The notes beneath the pieces are model-generated. The model saw only the letters and a program-made list of their open reading frames with translations. It did not search any database and had not been told where the DNA came from. From Gammaproteobacteria bacterium (GTDB taxonomy: Bacteria > Pseudomonadota > Gammaproteobacteria > Burkholderiales > Burkholderiaceae_B), in contig JAURJT010000033.1 of assembly GCA_030832095.1 (NCBI GenBank), forward strand, positions 1-41,631: a DNA stretch of 41,631 nt, given 5' to 3'. Below are positions 15,642-24,469 of the stretch, piece by piece; the first letter of the stretch is position 1; the number at the start of each line of letters is the position of its first letter. A program made the position numbers and the translations under genes.

Positions 15642-16640
15642 ATGACTTATCAAACATACAAACAACAACGCGCTGCGTCTGTTATCTCAAAAAAAATCTG
15701 TGGCCTTCTTGGTACCTTGGCAATTGCCTTGACTGCAACCAGCAGTGTCGCTCAAACTCAATCACTTCGGATGATCGTGGCGTTTCCGCCAGGGGGGCCG
15801 GTCGATTTTGTTGCGCGTAGCATTAGCGAACAATTAGGCAAAGAGCTTAACCAAACCGTCATCGTTGAAAACAAGCCTGGCGCAAACGGCATCATCGCCG
15901 CCGAGTACGTGATTAAGTCGCCGCCAGATGGTTCGGTCATTTGGTTTAGCAGCACTGGTGCGGTGGCTATCAATCCCGGTCTGTATCCAAAACTGCCTTA
16001 CAACACCGAGCGTGACCTGGCACCCGTATCATTAGTCGCGCGTAACGATGAACTGTTAGTGGTCAACCCAAAAAATCCTGCGACGGGTCCAAAAGACTTC
16101 ATTGAAAATGCGATGAATACTCGCACCACAATGGCCAACTCGGGTATGGGTAGTGTGCCTCACCTTGCCGCGGCGTTGTTAGCAGCAGCTACCAAAGCAA
16201 ACCTGGCGGATGTTCCGTACAAAGGAGCAGCACCAGCGATTACGGATGTGATGGCCGGCCACGTCGACGCGTTTTTTGGAGACGTACCTGGTTTGATTAA
16301 CCACATTCGTGCCGGCAAGCTCAAACCGATCGCGATGGCCGCCGAAAACCGCCACCCTTTGTTACCCGATATCAAAACATTTAAAGAAATCGGTATTGAA
16401 GGGGTGGATTCAGACAACTGGTACGCAATCTTTACCAATAAAAACACGCCACCAGCAACCATCGCACTGCTCAGCGCCGCAATCAAACGTACGCTTGAAA
16501 CCGAGTCAGTCAAACAACGCCTTTTAAACTCAGGCACCTTACCTGCAAGTTCTACGCCCCAAGAGCTTGGCGCGCTGCTTAAAAAGGATTCAGAAAAGTG
16601 GGCTCGCTTAATTCGTGAAAAAAATATCACAGCTGACTAA
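15642..16640 (+). CDS. Bug/TctC-family periplasmic substrate-binding protein (3 of 3)
   Basis: 332 aa. A longer N-region precedes the signal core (GLLGTLAIALTATSSVAQ), with cleavage near residue 37. MIVAFPPGGPVDFVARSI is the ligand loop, followed by ENKPGANGIIAAEYV, MANSGMGSVPHLAAAL, DVPYKGAAPAITDVMAGHV and the C-terminal ENRHPLLPDIKTFKEIGI. AAAGGA lies immediately before the ATG. It lies downstream of the amidohydrolase and SDR genes across a repeat-filled 136-bp gap; the shared orientation suggests that it captures the substrate of that pathway. It is followed at once by the 22-bp repeats. Confidence 0.92.
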   Translation: MTYQTYKQQRAASVISKKICGLLGTLAIALTATSSVAQTQSLRMIVAFPPGGPVDFVARSISEQLGKELNQTVIVENKPGANGIIAAEYVIKSPPDGSVIWFSSTGAVAINPGLYPKLPYNTERDLAPVSLVARNDELLVVNPKNPATGPKDFIENAMNTRTTMANSGMGSVPHLAAALLAAATKANLADVPYKGAAPAITDVMAGHVDAFFGDVPGLINHIRAGKLKPIAMAAENRHPLLPDIKTFKEIGIEGVDSDNWYAIFTNKNTPPATIALLSAAIKRTLETESVKQRLLNSGTLPASSTPQELGALLKKDSEKWARLIREKNITAD

Positions 16641-16641
16641 G

Positions 16642-16795
16642 TCATCAGACCTGAATCGTTAAATCATCAGATCTAGATATCTAACTCACTCGATCTAGAT
16701 ATCTAAGTCGCCACACCTAGATATCTTAGATCTAAGACCTTTGATCTGAACCGCTACATGCTCAGATCTAAAAGCTAGCTCATCAAATCTAAGCA
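16642..16795. repeat. 22-bp tandem repeat, about 7 units
   Basis: Units begin at 16642, 16664, 16686 and 16708 (four clear copies of a tcatcagatctagatatctaa-like unit), then 16730, 16752 and 16774 with more decay. Each unit holds AGATCT/AGATATCT palindromic parts. The array fills the convergent gap between the Bug gene and the M20 gene and the last unit overlaps the M20 stop codon. Hairpins are possible and may end transcription from both sides, but there is no T-tract. Confidence 0.82.
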
Positions 16796-18007
16796 GGTAC
16801 GCGCAATCACTTTGGTTGCGCGTCTAAGATCTTCAAGGTCTAGGCGCTCATCAGGTTGTTTAGCGCGACTCTCTTCAACTGTTCGTGGCCCTGCGCCATA
16901 CAACACCACTGGCACACCGGCTTCGCAGTACAAGCGCGCATCTGCATACAAGGGCGTGCCGCAAGCCGGCACGTCTTCGTTAAAAATGGTTTTTGCGTGT
17001 TGCTGTAAAGCGCCCACCAAAGCATCGCTACCGGCTAAGGGTTTGAGTGCACGTGCTAACAAAATTCTGCGCGTCTGCACGGTAATGCCAGGCAAGGCTT
17101 GCCACGTTTTTTCAATGGTGTCGCGCAAGCTCTGTTCAACTTGGGTTGGGTCTTCTTCGGGGATCATGCGGCGATCAAGTTTGAGCACCACTTTGCCGGG
17201 GATGACGTTGGTGTTGGTGCCACCGTTAATTAACCCGATATTTAAGTACGGGTGATTGATGCCTGGCACTTTGCTGGTGATCGACTTATAGGTGTCGTTT
17301 AGCGCGTACAAAGCATTCATGATTTTGACTGCGGCTTGCAACGCATCGACCCCAGAGGTGGGTACCGCTGCATGGCCCATCTTGCCGTTCACGGTCACTT
17401 CAAGTTGTAGGCAACCATTGTGAGCCGTAATGATCTGATAACTAAAGCCCGCCGCAATGGCAAGATCGGGCTTAGTGAGTTGATTGTTCAGCAACCAACC
17501 GGGGCCGAGTTCACCGCCAAACTCTTCGTCGTAGGTAAACTGAACCTCGATACTGCCCTTGAGCGGTACACCTAGCGACTCAAGCGCTCGCACCGCAAAC
17601 ACATAGGTTGAAAAATCGCACTTACTCACGGCCGCTGCGCGACCGTAGATTTTGCCGTCGTGTATTTCACCTGCGTAAGGTGGGTATGTCCAGCCGTCGC
17701 CAGGGGGCACAACGTCGCCATGCGCGTTGAGTGCAAGTACGCGACCGCCCTGCCCGTATTGCCGCTTAACGATTAAGTTAGTGATCGATTCAAGCCCTGC
17801 TGCGTGTACAACCTCGGCAGGTACAGCGTGCGCCTGCGCTTGCATGTCATATTTTTTTAGTAGCTCTGCCGTATGCAAAGCGTGCGGGGTGTTGTTGCCA
17901 GGCGGCGTATCAGTGGGTACTGACAGCACTGACTGTAAAAAGGCAACCTGTTCATCAAAGTGGGCGTCGATCCATTGATCAAGGCGGTTGTAGTCAGCGG
18001 TAGTCAT
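16775..18007 (-). CDS. M20-family metallohydrolase (ArgE/DapE-like)
   Basis: 410 aa. NAHGDVVPPG (His96, Asp98), YDEEFGGELGPG (Glu161/Glu162) and the dimerisation domain beginning HNGCLQLEVTVNGKMGHAAVP are standard M20 features. The bridging-Asp block that usually reads GRGxxDMKG is GRAAAVSKCD here, so the canonical Asp position is Val, with Asp131 four places later. I believe a subfamily with GR(G/A)xAVSKxD exists, but its metal geometry is unclear to me. The substrate is likely an N-acyl or dipeptide-like amide. It is convergent with the Bug gene and 171 bp downstream of the carbamoylase-type gene in the same direction. Confidence 0.87.
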   Translation of the reverse strand: MTTADYNRLDQWIDAHFDEQVAFLQSVLSVPTDTPPGNNTPHALHTAELLKKYDMQAQAHAVPAEVVHAAGLESITNLIVKRQYGQGGRVLALNAHGDVVPPGDGWTYPPYAGEIHDGKIYGRAAAVSKCDFSTYVFAVRALESLGVPLKGSIEVQFTYDEEFGGELGPGWLLNNQLTKPDLAIAAGFSYQIITAHNGCLQLEVTVNGKMGHAAVPTSGVDALQAAVKIMNALYALNDTYKSITSKVPGINHPYLNIGLINGGTNTNVIPGKVVLKLDRRMIPEEDPTQVEQSLRDTIEKTWQALPGITVQTRRILLARALKPLAGSDALVGALQQHAKTIFNEDVPACGTPLYADARLYCEAGVPVVLYGAGPRTVEESRAKQPDERLDLEDLRRATKVIARTCLDLMS

Positions 18008-18112
18008 AGCGATTCAAGGTTTAGGGTTCAAATGAAGCTCAATCATACTTTCAAAGCGCCCTAACGACACAAACTTAGCTGGTTAGGGCCCAGCCTCCAA
18101 GGAGCCCCTAGG

Positions 18113-18138
18113 CACCCTGACCCAATTCGCTCAGGGTG
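18113..18138. terminator. Hairpin downstream of the carbamoylase-type gene
   Basis: Perfect 8-bp stem CACCCTGA (18113-18120) and TCAGGGTG (18131-18138) with a 10-nt loop, 40 bp after the stop of the minus-strand gene. No T-tract follows on either strand, so it is at best a weak or Rho-assisted terminator. Confidence 0.35.
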
Positions 18139-18178
18139 ATGAAAAACGTAACCTTGCCCAAGGCACAGACAGACTAAA

Positions 18179-19429
18179 TCAGGGCCGCGCGACCAGGTCA
18201 TCGAGCAAGGCAATGAACGCTTGCACAGTCAAATCGGCGTCTTCAGCAGTAATGATTTCAAGTGGATTATGGCTAATGCCACGATTGCCGCCCCGCACAA
18301 ACAACATCGCTTGCGGCATGATGGTGTGTAACTTCATGGCATCGTGCCCCGCCCCACTATTGAGCTTAAATACTGGCTGACCCACGGCGGCCACGGCGCG
18401 CTCCCAGCGTTGCTGCCAGGCAAGGGCCGAGGGGGCAGCGGCCGCACGCATGACTTCGGTGTATTCAAACTTAACTTGACGGCGCTCGGCAATCGCCCGA
18501 GCTTGTTTGAGAATGTCGCTGACCAGAGCATCGCGTTGCGCGTCGGTAGGCGCCCGCATGTCTAGGGTAAACGCGCACTCACCAGGGATAACATTAATCG
18601 ACCCACCCGGCACTTGAAACTGACCCACCGTCGCGACCGAATCGGCGTCGGCAAGGGCGCGCTGCTCGGCCATCAAACTGATTTCAGCTGCAGCTAGCAT
18701 GGCATCTTGTCGCATCAGCATCGGCGTTGTACCCGCGTGGGCTGCCATACCAATGGTTTTACAAGTCGCTCGGATACCCGCATTAATTGAGGTGACCACA
18801 CCGAGTGGCAAGGCCCCTTCACACAACACCGGGCCTTGCTCGATGTGTACCTCAACAAAGCCCAGATATTTAGCTGGATCACGCTTAAGTGCAGTAATGG
18901 CCTCGAGCGTGCCCGGCAAGCCCGCTTTTTGCATGGCCTGTTGAAGGGTAATGCCGTCTGCATCGACTTGTTTGAGCCACTCTGGGTCAAAAGTACCCGT
19001 CAGAGCACTCGCCGCCAAAAACGTGGCGCGATAGCGCTGCCCTTCTTCTTCAGAAAAACCCACTACTTCGATACCGAAGGGCAAGCGCTGTTTGGTTTGG
19101 GCTAAATCACGAACGGCCGCAATCGGCACCAAGATCCCTAAGCGACCATCATATTTACCACCATTACGTACGGTGTCGTAATGCGAGCCCGTCAGTAAAC
19201 GAGGCGCCGTCTGGGATTGCCCGTGATAGACCCCCACAATGTTGCCCACCGCGTCGGTTGATACCTCATCAAACCCTGACTCAAGCATCAGTGCACTTAA
19301 GCTGCGCCCGGTTGCCAAATGCGCTTCGGTCAAATAGGTGACGGTCAACTGGCCCTTCTCGGCCCAGAGCGGCTCGCTAAACTGAGCGAGTTGCTCAGAC
19401 CACTGCATGATGATGTCGCCAAAGTGCAT
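18179..19429 (-). CDS. Hydantoinase/carbamoylase-family amidase (AllC/HyuC-like)
   Basis: 416-aa M20-related Zn amidase. TGSHYDTVRNGGKYDGRLGI (metal His and bridging Asp), GFSEEEGQRYRATFLAASAL (Glu pair), VEVHIEQGPVL (His) and the end block GAGHDAMKLHTIMPQAMLFV are the signature order of N-carbamoyl-L-amino acid hydrolases, allantoate amidohydrolases and beta-ureidopropionase. Which of these applies cannot be told. All release ammonia from ureido or amide nitrogen, which fits the nitrogen-scavenging cyn operon next door, though a terminator separates them. A start at the eighth codon (MQWSEQL) is also possible. Confidence 0.9.
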   Translation of the reverse strand: MHFGDIIMQWSEQLAQFSEPLWAEKGQLTVTYLTEAHLATGRSLSALMLESGFDEVSTDAVGNIVGVYHGQSQTAPRLLTGSHYDTVRNGGKYDGRLGILVPIAAVRDLAQTKQRLPFGIEVVGFSEEEGQRYRATFLAASALTGTFDPEWLKQVDADGITLQQAMQKAGLPGTLEAITALKRDPAKYLGFVEVHIEQGPVLCEGALPLGVVTSINAGIRATCKTIGMAAHAGTTPMLMRQDAMLAAAEISLMAEQRALADADSVATVGQFQVPGGSINVIPGECAFTLDMRAPTDAQRDALVSDILKQARAIAERRQVKFEYTEVMRAAAAPSALAWQQRWERAVAAVGQPVFKLNSGAGHDAMKLHTIMPQAMLFVRGGNRGISHNPLEIITAEDADLTVQAFIALLDDLVARP

Positions 19430-19561
19430 ATTTATACTGATCGCCTCAGAAAAAAAACTTAGTCCTTAGACAAGTCTGCCAGAGAAGGCAAAAGCCATGC
19501 CAGTGCTCAAACAAAAGCCTACCCGCGGGGCACATAAGATCTCAGAAGCCAACTATAACTA

Positions 19562-19599
19562 AAAATAAAAAAAGAGCGACAAAAACCCCAGTCGCCCTC
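19562..19599 (-). terminator. Rho-independent terminator of the cyn operon
   Basis: On the minus strand GAGGGCGAC, a 10-nt loop, and GTCGCTC are followed by TTTTTTTATTTTT. The core stem is GCGAC/GTCGC with flanking partial pairs. It lies about 120 bp after the cynS stop, the right place and strand for the end of the cyanate operon. Confidence 0.65.
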
Positions 19600-19720
19600 A
19601 AAAAAACATCAAAACACGAGCTATGCCCTCGTCACTCAAATAAACGCGAGCACTGAGGGGCACCCTGACTTGACCGCATTAGATCGCTAAGCCATCCAGG
19701 GCTTTGGGGCAATCTATTGT

Positions 19721-20194
19721 TCAATACGTCTTATAAGGCAAAAACTTACCCGACAGAACCACATTGACGCGATCACCTTTTGGGTCTGGTTCACGCTTGA
19801 TATCCATCGAGAAGTCAATCGCGCTCATGATGCCGTCGCCGAACTCTTCGTGAATCAGTTCTTTAATTGTGGTGCCATAGACGTTGACGATTTCGTACCA
19901 GCGATAAATCAACGGATCGGTTGGAACCGAACTGCGCAACGAACCTTTGTAAGGCACGACTTGCAGTAAGGCAACGGCTTCAGCGGACAGACCAAAGGTT
20001 TTACCGATAATCGTGGCTTGCTCTTTAGTGAGTGTCATCTGGCCTAGACAGGCCGCCGTTGTCCACTCTTTAGAGAGCTTGAGCTTTTTTGACACGTCGG
20101 TCCACTTGATGCCTTTCTGCACCTTGGCCGAATAAATCAAATCTGTTACGTCTTCGCGTGTCATTGGTTTAGCAACTGCTTTGGCGACTGCCAT
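19721..20194 (-). CDS. cynS: Cyanate hydratase (cyanase)
   Basis: 157 aa, the usual cyanase length (E. coli 156). It catalyses cyanate + bicarbonate to carbamate + CO2, with carbamate decaying to ammonia and CO2. The three catalytic residues are visible: Arg98 and Glu101 in DPLIYRWYEIV, and Ser124 in GDGIMSAIDF. The N-terminal helical domain and the C-terminal dimer interface (VLSGKFLPYKTY) are intact. AGGAG lies before the ATG, and the gene starts 30 bp after the transporter ATPase gene. It is the last gene of the four-gene operon, with a terminator following. Expected to be a cytoplasmic decamer. Confidence 0.98.
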   Translation of the reverse strand: MAVAKAVAKPMTREDVTDLIYSAKVQKGIKWTDVSKKLKLSKEWTTAACLGQMTLTKEQATIIGKTFGLSAEAVALLQVVPYKGSLRSSVPTDPLIYRWYEIVNVYGTTIKELIHEEFGDGIMSAIDFSMDIKREPDPKGDRVNVVLSGKFLPYKTY

Positions 20195-20224
20195 ATCGAT
20201 CTCCTGAATTTAAAAAGTAAAAAA

Positions 20225-21022
20225 TTAAGCCGCTGCAAAGGTCTTAGACCGATGCACTAAGAAATCAATCAAATCATTACGCACTTCGTAGAACTTTGGA
20301 TCATGATGCATCGTGGCGCGTGTGCGATCGCGTGGCAGAGGGTTGGTGACGATTTCTGCGAGCTTGGCGCGCGGGCCGTTACTCATCAAAAATATTTTGT
20401 CTGACAATAAAATCGCCTCATCCACATCGTGCGTAATCATGAAAACCGTTTGTTTGGTCTGGCGAACAATCGTCACTAACTCGTCTTGAATATTGCCGCG
20501 CGTTAAGGCATCTAAAGCACCAAACGGCTCATCAAGTAACAACATCTTTGGCTGAATCGCGAAGGCTCGGGCAATACCCACGCGTTGTTTCATACCACCC
20601 GACAGCTGCGAGGGCTTTTTATTTTCTGAGCCTTGCAGGTGCACCATGTCAATAAACTGCTGCACGTGCTGATCAACCTGCGCGCGCGACCAATCTGGCC
20701 ACTTTGAGCGAACCGCAAAGGCGATATTGGCGTGCACAGTCATCCACGGCATCAGCGCATGAGCTTGAAACACCACACCACGATCCAGACTGGGGCCCGA
20801 AATTTCACGGCCGTCAATAAACGCGTTACCACCCGTGGCGGCTTCGAGGCCTGCAAGCACATTTAAGATCGTGGTCTTACCACAACCCGAATGGCCGATG
20901 ATGCACACAAAATCACCTTTTGCGATTTCGAAATTGATATCGTCAAACACAACTAAATCGCCCTCGCCCGAGGGGCTTGGAAACGACTGCTTCAACGCTT
21001 GAACTTGCACGAAACTTTGCAT
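20225..21022 (-). CDS. cynD: Cyanate/nitrate-type ABC transporter ATP-binding protein
   Basis: 265 aa from the ATG at 21022. A longer open frame begins with TTG at 21061, but it would start exactly at the permease stop and add unconserved residues. Walker A GHSGCGKT (43-50), signature LSGGMKQRV (140-148), Walker [13 protein letters not shown] (160-171) and an H-loop (MITHDVDEA) are all intact. Sequence and context place it in the NrtD/SsuB/TauB group. With cynA and cynB it would energise cyanate uptake at the inner membrane. It lies 35 bp after cynB. Confidence 0.9.
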   Translation of the reverse strand: MQSFVQVQALKQSFPSPSGEGDLVVFDDINFEIAKGDFVCIIGHSGCGKTTILNVLAGLEAATGGNAFIDGREISGPSLDRGVVFQAHALMPWMTVHANIAFAVRSKWPDWSRAQVDQHVQQFIDMVHLQGSENKKPSQLSGGMKQRVGIARAFAIQPKMLLLDEPFGALDALTRGNIQDELVTIVRQTKQTVFMITHDVDEAILLSDKIFLMSNGPRAKLAEIVTNPLPRDRTRATMHHDPKFYEVRNDLIDFLVHRSKTFAAA

Positions 21023-21057
21023 ACTAGATACGCTCACTCGGTTGAAAGGCAAGATAA

Positions 21058-21900
21058 TCAATCACGATAAGTCACCGCTTTTTGAAGACGGGCAAAGCAC
21101 ATATCAAGCAGCATCCCAATTACACCAATCAAAAATACCGCAACCAAAATATTGGCGATTGATAGGTTGTTCCATTCGTTCCAAACAAAATACCCAATGC
21201 CAGTCCCGCCCACCAACATCTCGGCAGCCACGATCACCAGCCATGCAATCCCGATCGAAATTCTCATCCCCGTCATAATCGTCGGTGCTGCAGCAGGCAA
21301 GATCACCAGCAAGGCCTTGCGTAAAGGATTAACTTCTAGGGTGCGCGACACATCAATCCATTCTTTGCGTACTGAGGCCACGCCAAACGCTGTATTAATC
21401 AGCATTGGCCAAATCGAACAGATGAAAATCACAAAGATGGCAGAGACCCCCGAGTCTTTTAGGGTAAAAAGAGCCAACGGCATCCAGGCCAGCGGCGAGA
21501 TTGGCTTGAGCACCTGAATAAAGGGATCAAGCGCTTGAAACACCAAACGTGACATACCGATTAAAAAGCCTAACGGCACCGCCACCAACGCCGCCAACCC
21601 AAAGCCAAGCCCAACCCGCCCAACCGACCACGCCAATTGAATCCCAATACCTTTGTCGTTAGGGCCCTTGTCATAGAAAGGATCAGAAAGCTGCTCGACC
21701 AATTTGCGCCCAACATCCGTCGGTGTCGGAAATGCCGACTTCTGTCCCGAGGAAGCCGCCGCCCCTACCAACTTAGCGTACTCATCATCGACGGTCTGAG
21801 TGCCGGTGGCCGGCATCGTACCGATCTGCCAAGCCGCCAAAAACACCCCAAAAAGCAGCAGCGATAGGATCAATGCCCGCAGTTTTTCGCTCTTGAGCAT
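21058..21900 (-). CDS. cynB: Cyanate/nitrate-type ABC transporter permease
   Basis: 280-aa inner-membrane permease of the NrtB/SsuC group. One N-terminal membrane segment ([16 protein letters not shown]) is followed by a periplasmic stretch and about five further segments. The EAA-type coupling loop is seen around [24 protein letters not shown], which docks the ATPase. The start at 21900 lies 5 bp after the cynA stop with AAGG upstream, so translation is likely coupled. Substrate assignment rests on the linked cyanase gene. Confidence 0.9.
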   Translation of the reverse strand: MLKSEKLRALILSLLLFGVFLAAWQIGTMPATGTQTVDDEYAKLVGAAASSGQKSAFPTPTDVGRKLVEQLSDPFYDKGPNDKGIGIQLAWSVGRVGLGFGLAALVAVPLGFLIGMSRLVFQALDPFIQVLKPISPLAWMPLALFTLKDSGVSAIFVIFICSIWPMLINTAFGVASVRKEWIDVSRTLEVNPLRKALLVILPAAAPTIMTGMRISIGIAWLVIVAAEMLVGGTGIGYFVWNEWNNLSIANILVAVFLIGVIGMLLDMCFARLQKAVTYRD

Positions 21901-21905
21901 TGTTC

Positions 21906-23270
21906 TTAAACCTTCTTGATCGCAAAGCTGTCGAGATACTCTTTAGGCTTACTTGAGTCAAACACTTTGCCCATCACTGTGATGGATTTGGTGTTGGCCG
22001 AAGGTGGGACCAAGCCAGCTTGCTCCATCGCACGTCGAGCATCGGTCGCCAAGAACACGTCGCGCGCAATTTTTTGATAGTCCACTTCACCCTTGATCTG
22101 GCCCCAGCGCTGCATCTGAGTCAAGATCCAGATCGCAAATGACTCCCACGGAAACGGATCAAAACCTGCACGATCTGGTACTTTTTTCACTCCACCTAAG
22201 CCATCGGCAAAAGTGCCTGTCAACACTTGCTCAACGACCGTCAAGGGTTGATTCAAATAGTTGGGGGTTGAAATCGCTGCAGCAATTTCTTTACGGTTTT
22301 CAGCTTTCTGCGCGTAGGCAGTCGCTTGAACGATTGCACGTAGCAACGCCGCATAGGTATTGGGGTTGCTAGTCATAAACTCTTTGCTAGCTGCGAATGC
22401 ACAACAGGGATGACCGTCCCACAGCTCTTTTGACAGGATATGAATAAACCCGACACCATCAAATACAGCGCGTTGATTAACAGGATCTGGTCCTAAAAAA
22501 CCATCGATGTTGTCGGCGCGTAAGTTTGCGACCATCTCTGGTGGCGGCACCACACGGATTTGCACGTCGCGATCGGGATCAAGGCCGTGTTCAGCAAGGT
22601 AGTAGCGCAACAAATAGTTATGCATCGAATAGTCAAACGGAATCGCGAACTTAAAGCCTTTCCAATCCTTTGGATTACGCTTGTCTTTATGCTTCATCGC
22701 AAGCGTGATCGCCTGCCCATTAATGTTTTCAATCGCCGGTACTGTGTATGGGGTTGGGGTCGCGCCCGCACCGATTGAAATCGCGATTGGCATTGGCGAC
22801 AACATGTGGGCGGCATCGTATTCTTTATTCATGGTCTTATCGCGAATCACGGCCCAACCTGCGGTCTTGATCACTTCAACGTTTAAGCCTTGCCGCTTAT
22901 AAAAGCCCATCGGGTCAGCCATAATGATTGGCGTTGCGCAGGTAATCGGGATAAAACCGATTTTTAAATCTGCTTTCTCTAGTTTGCCACCTTGAGCGAA
23001 GGCTTCTTTGGCAGCTGCCAACGGAAACAGGGCAGATAAGGCAGCCAAAGCAGTCGGTGCACCCACGGCCTGCAAAAAGCGCCGACGCATGCCATCTTCA
23101 GGAAACACCGCACGCATGACAGCTTGCTCAACTACCCGCGAGGTCAAGGCGTCTGAGGATCTCTGTTCAACCAAAGTCAGGCTAGCTTGATGCTCAGCTT
23201 CTGACTGATGCTGGCCACAGGCGCAGCGCAAACGAACATTCGAATCAAATGGATTTGAGAATAATGACAT
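21906..23270 (-). CDS. cynA: Cyanate/nitrate-type ABC substrate-binding protein, Tat-exported
   Basis: 454 aa from the ATG at 23270; AAAGGG lies 8 nt before it, while a GTG three codons earlier has no room for a ribosome site. NrtA/CmpA-like: LKIGFIPITCATPIIMADPMGFY and AHMLSPMPIAISIGAG are family blocks. A long N-region with a Cys/His cluster (CACGQHQSEAEH, about 17-28) precedes a twin-arginine signal (RRRFLQAVGAPTALAALSAL). Such Cys/His-bearing leaders are, as I recall, common in beta-proteobacterial NrtA proteins. It is first in the operon, with a sigma-54 promoter about 50 bp upstream. Nitrate as ligand is possible, but the downstream cyanase favours cyanate. Confidence 0.9.
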   Translation of the reverse strand: MSLFSNPFDSNVRLRCACGQHQSEAEHQASLTLVEQRSSDALTSRVVEQAVMRAVFPEDGMRRRFLQAVGAPTALAALSALFPLAAAKEAFAQGGKLEKADLKIGFIPITCATPIIMADPMGFYKRQGLNVEVIKTAGWAVIRDKTMNKEYDAAHMLSPMPIAISIGAGATPTPYTVPAIENINGQAITLAMKHKDKRNPKDWKGFKFAIPFDYSMHNYLLRYYLAEHGLDPDRDVQIRVVPPPEMVANLRADNIDGFLGPDPVNQRAVFDGVGFIHILSKELWDGHPCCAFAASKEFMTSNPNTYAALLRAIVQATAYAQKAENRKEIAAAISTPNYLNQPLTVVEQVLTGTFADGLGGVKKVPDRAGFDPFPWESFAIWILTQMQRWGQIKGEVDYQKIARDVFLATDARRAMEQAGLVPPSANTKSITVMGKVFDSSKPKEYLDSFAIKKV

Positions 23271-23310
23271 CGTGGGCACCCTTTGCGTTGAGACTTAACA
23301 AAGGGTCAAC

Positions 23311-23326
23311 AGCAAATAGCGTGCCA
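23311..23326 (-). promoter_or_regulatory. Sigma-54 (-24/-12) promoter of the cyn operon
   Basis: The minus strand reads TGGCACGCTATTTGCT, an exact fit to TGGCAC-N5-TTGCW. It lies 41 bp upstream of the cynA ATG, leaving a leader of about 30 nt. Together with the NtrC-like site upstream it predicts transcription under nitrogen limitation. Confidence 0.85.
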
Positions 23327-23452
23327 ACTTACGAGATGGGCTCAGGATGGGGCAAAGCTGCACTGCTAGCCCCCTAGCGTTGCCTGATTTAATGGCGCAA
23401 CTACAGATTTTTTGGCGTTAACTTAGTGCGCAGGCATATGACACGATACAAA

Positions 23453-23469
23453 TGCACCGAAATGGTGAG
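23453..23469. promoter_or_regulatory. NtrC-like binding site upstream of cynA
   Basis: TGCACCGAAATGGTGAG matches the glnA-type NtrC dyad (TGCACCAAAATGGTGCA) at 14 of 17 positions. It is centred about 160 bp upstream of the predicted sigma-54 start, a usual enhancer distance, and directly abuts the stop codon of the EEP gene. Confidence 0.6.
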
Positions 23470-23470
23470 T

Positions 23471-24370
23471 TTATGCACCTAGTTCAAGCAACACCGGTTG
23501 GTGATCAGACGCTTGGGTCACTTGGTTCACCGCAAAACCTTTGACGCGGTGGGCGAGCGAGTCGCTGACAAAAAAGAAATCGCACCCAACGGGTTCCGGG
23601 CCGTAGGTTCGGTCAAATAATCTAAAGGTTGAGGGGTATGCTTTGCCAGGGTGTAAAACATCAAAGCTATTCACAAGATTGCAGGCAGCGCTTGTTTGAG
23701 CGCCACCCGTTTGCTTGGCGCCAGTTTGACCGTCGCCTATTTGAAGCATGCTGGCGTACTCTTCGCTGTCTGGCTCAAAGTTAAAGTCACCGCAAATAAT
23801 AGTGTCGGTAGTAAGTGGCTTGGGCTGATAAGGTGTGCCCTGCTCTGTTTTCGAAGGTTGCGCCGCGAGTGCGCAGCCCTGCAAATGTAAATCCCGCAGT
23901 GCACAGGTTTGTGCATGACGCATGACCTGATTGTAATACTCAAGGTGGCTGGTGACTAACCGCACTGGCCCCCAGGGGGCTTGCAAGGTGCAGGTCAGTG
24001 CAATGCGCTGCATACTCGGGGTAGGTTGAGCCATGGGTGGATTAGGATACGGCAGGGGCGTGTGTTGCACTTGCCTCACCGGCAGACGAGTAGCAATCAA
24101 ATTTCCAAACTGCTGGCGCATCGTTCCGCAAGGCGATAGCTCGTCAATCGCAGGGCTAAAAAAAACCTCAAACCCAGGCAGCAACTGTTTAACAATCGCC
24201 GGTTGATCAGGTTGCAACGTACCAGTCAAGGCTGTGTAATTGACCGCAACCTCTTGCAGGCAAAGCGCATCAAAATCTGCCATCTCACGGGCAACGTTAA
24301 TCACTCGTGCAATATCGACGACGTTGTCCAAGCCTTTAAACCACTGCACGTTGTACGTCACGACTTTCAT
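23471..24370 (-). CDS. Endonuclease/exonuclease/phosphatase (EEP) family hydrolase
   Basis: 299 aa, no signal peptide. EEP-fold blocks: VVTYNVQWF (Asn), LCLQEVA (metal Glu), TSHLEYYN (catalytic His), ICGDFNFEP (Asp/Asn), and the final SDHQPVLLE (Asp-His). The family includes phosphodiesterases, sphingomyelinases, inositol phosphatases and DNases. The gene is last in the Pho-box-led ugp-like operon (99 bp after ugpE), the position where ugpQ (glycerophosphodiester phosphodiesterase) sits in E. coli. I infer that it cleaves the imported phosphodiester in the cytoplasm, an analogous replacement of UgpQ. DNase or lipid phosphodiesterase roles remain open. Confidence 0.82.
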   Translation of the reverse strand: MKVVTYNVQWFKGLDNVVDIARVINVAREMADFDALCLQEVAVNYTALTGTLQPDQPAIVKQLLPGFEVFFSPAIDELSPCGTMRQQFGNLIATRLPVRQVQHTPLPYPNPPMAQPTPSMQRIALTCTLQAPWGPVRLVTSHLEYYNQVMRHAQTCALRDLHLQGCALAAQPSKTEQGTPYQPKPLTTDTIICGDFNFEPDSEEYASMLQIGDGQTGAKQTGGAQTSAACNLVNSFDVLHPGKAYPSTFRLFDRTYGPEPVGCDFFFVSDSLAHRVKGFAVNQVTQASDHQPVLLELGA

Positions 24371-24469
24371 TGAATATCCGCCTGTTCATGCAACGACACG
24401 TTACAAATCAATGATGCTCACCGGCCTTCCAAGATAGATATCAGAGACGTAACTCGCACGCCACCGCTA

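Noticed and set aside
16160..16630. 156-codon open frame on the minus strand
   Set aside because: Antisense to the well-supported Bug gene, with no family resemblance or ribosome site.
16642..16795. CRISPR array
   Set aside because: The 22-bp units are contiguous with no spacers between them, and no cas genes are present.
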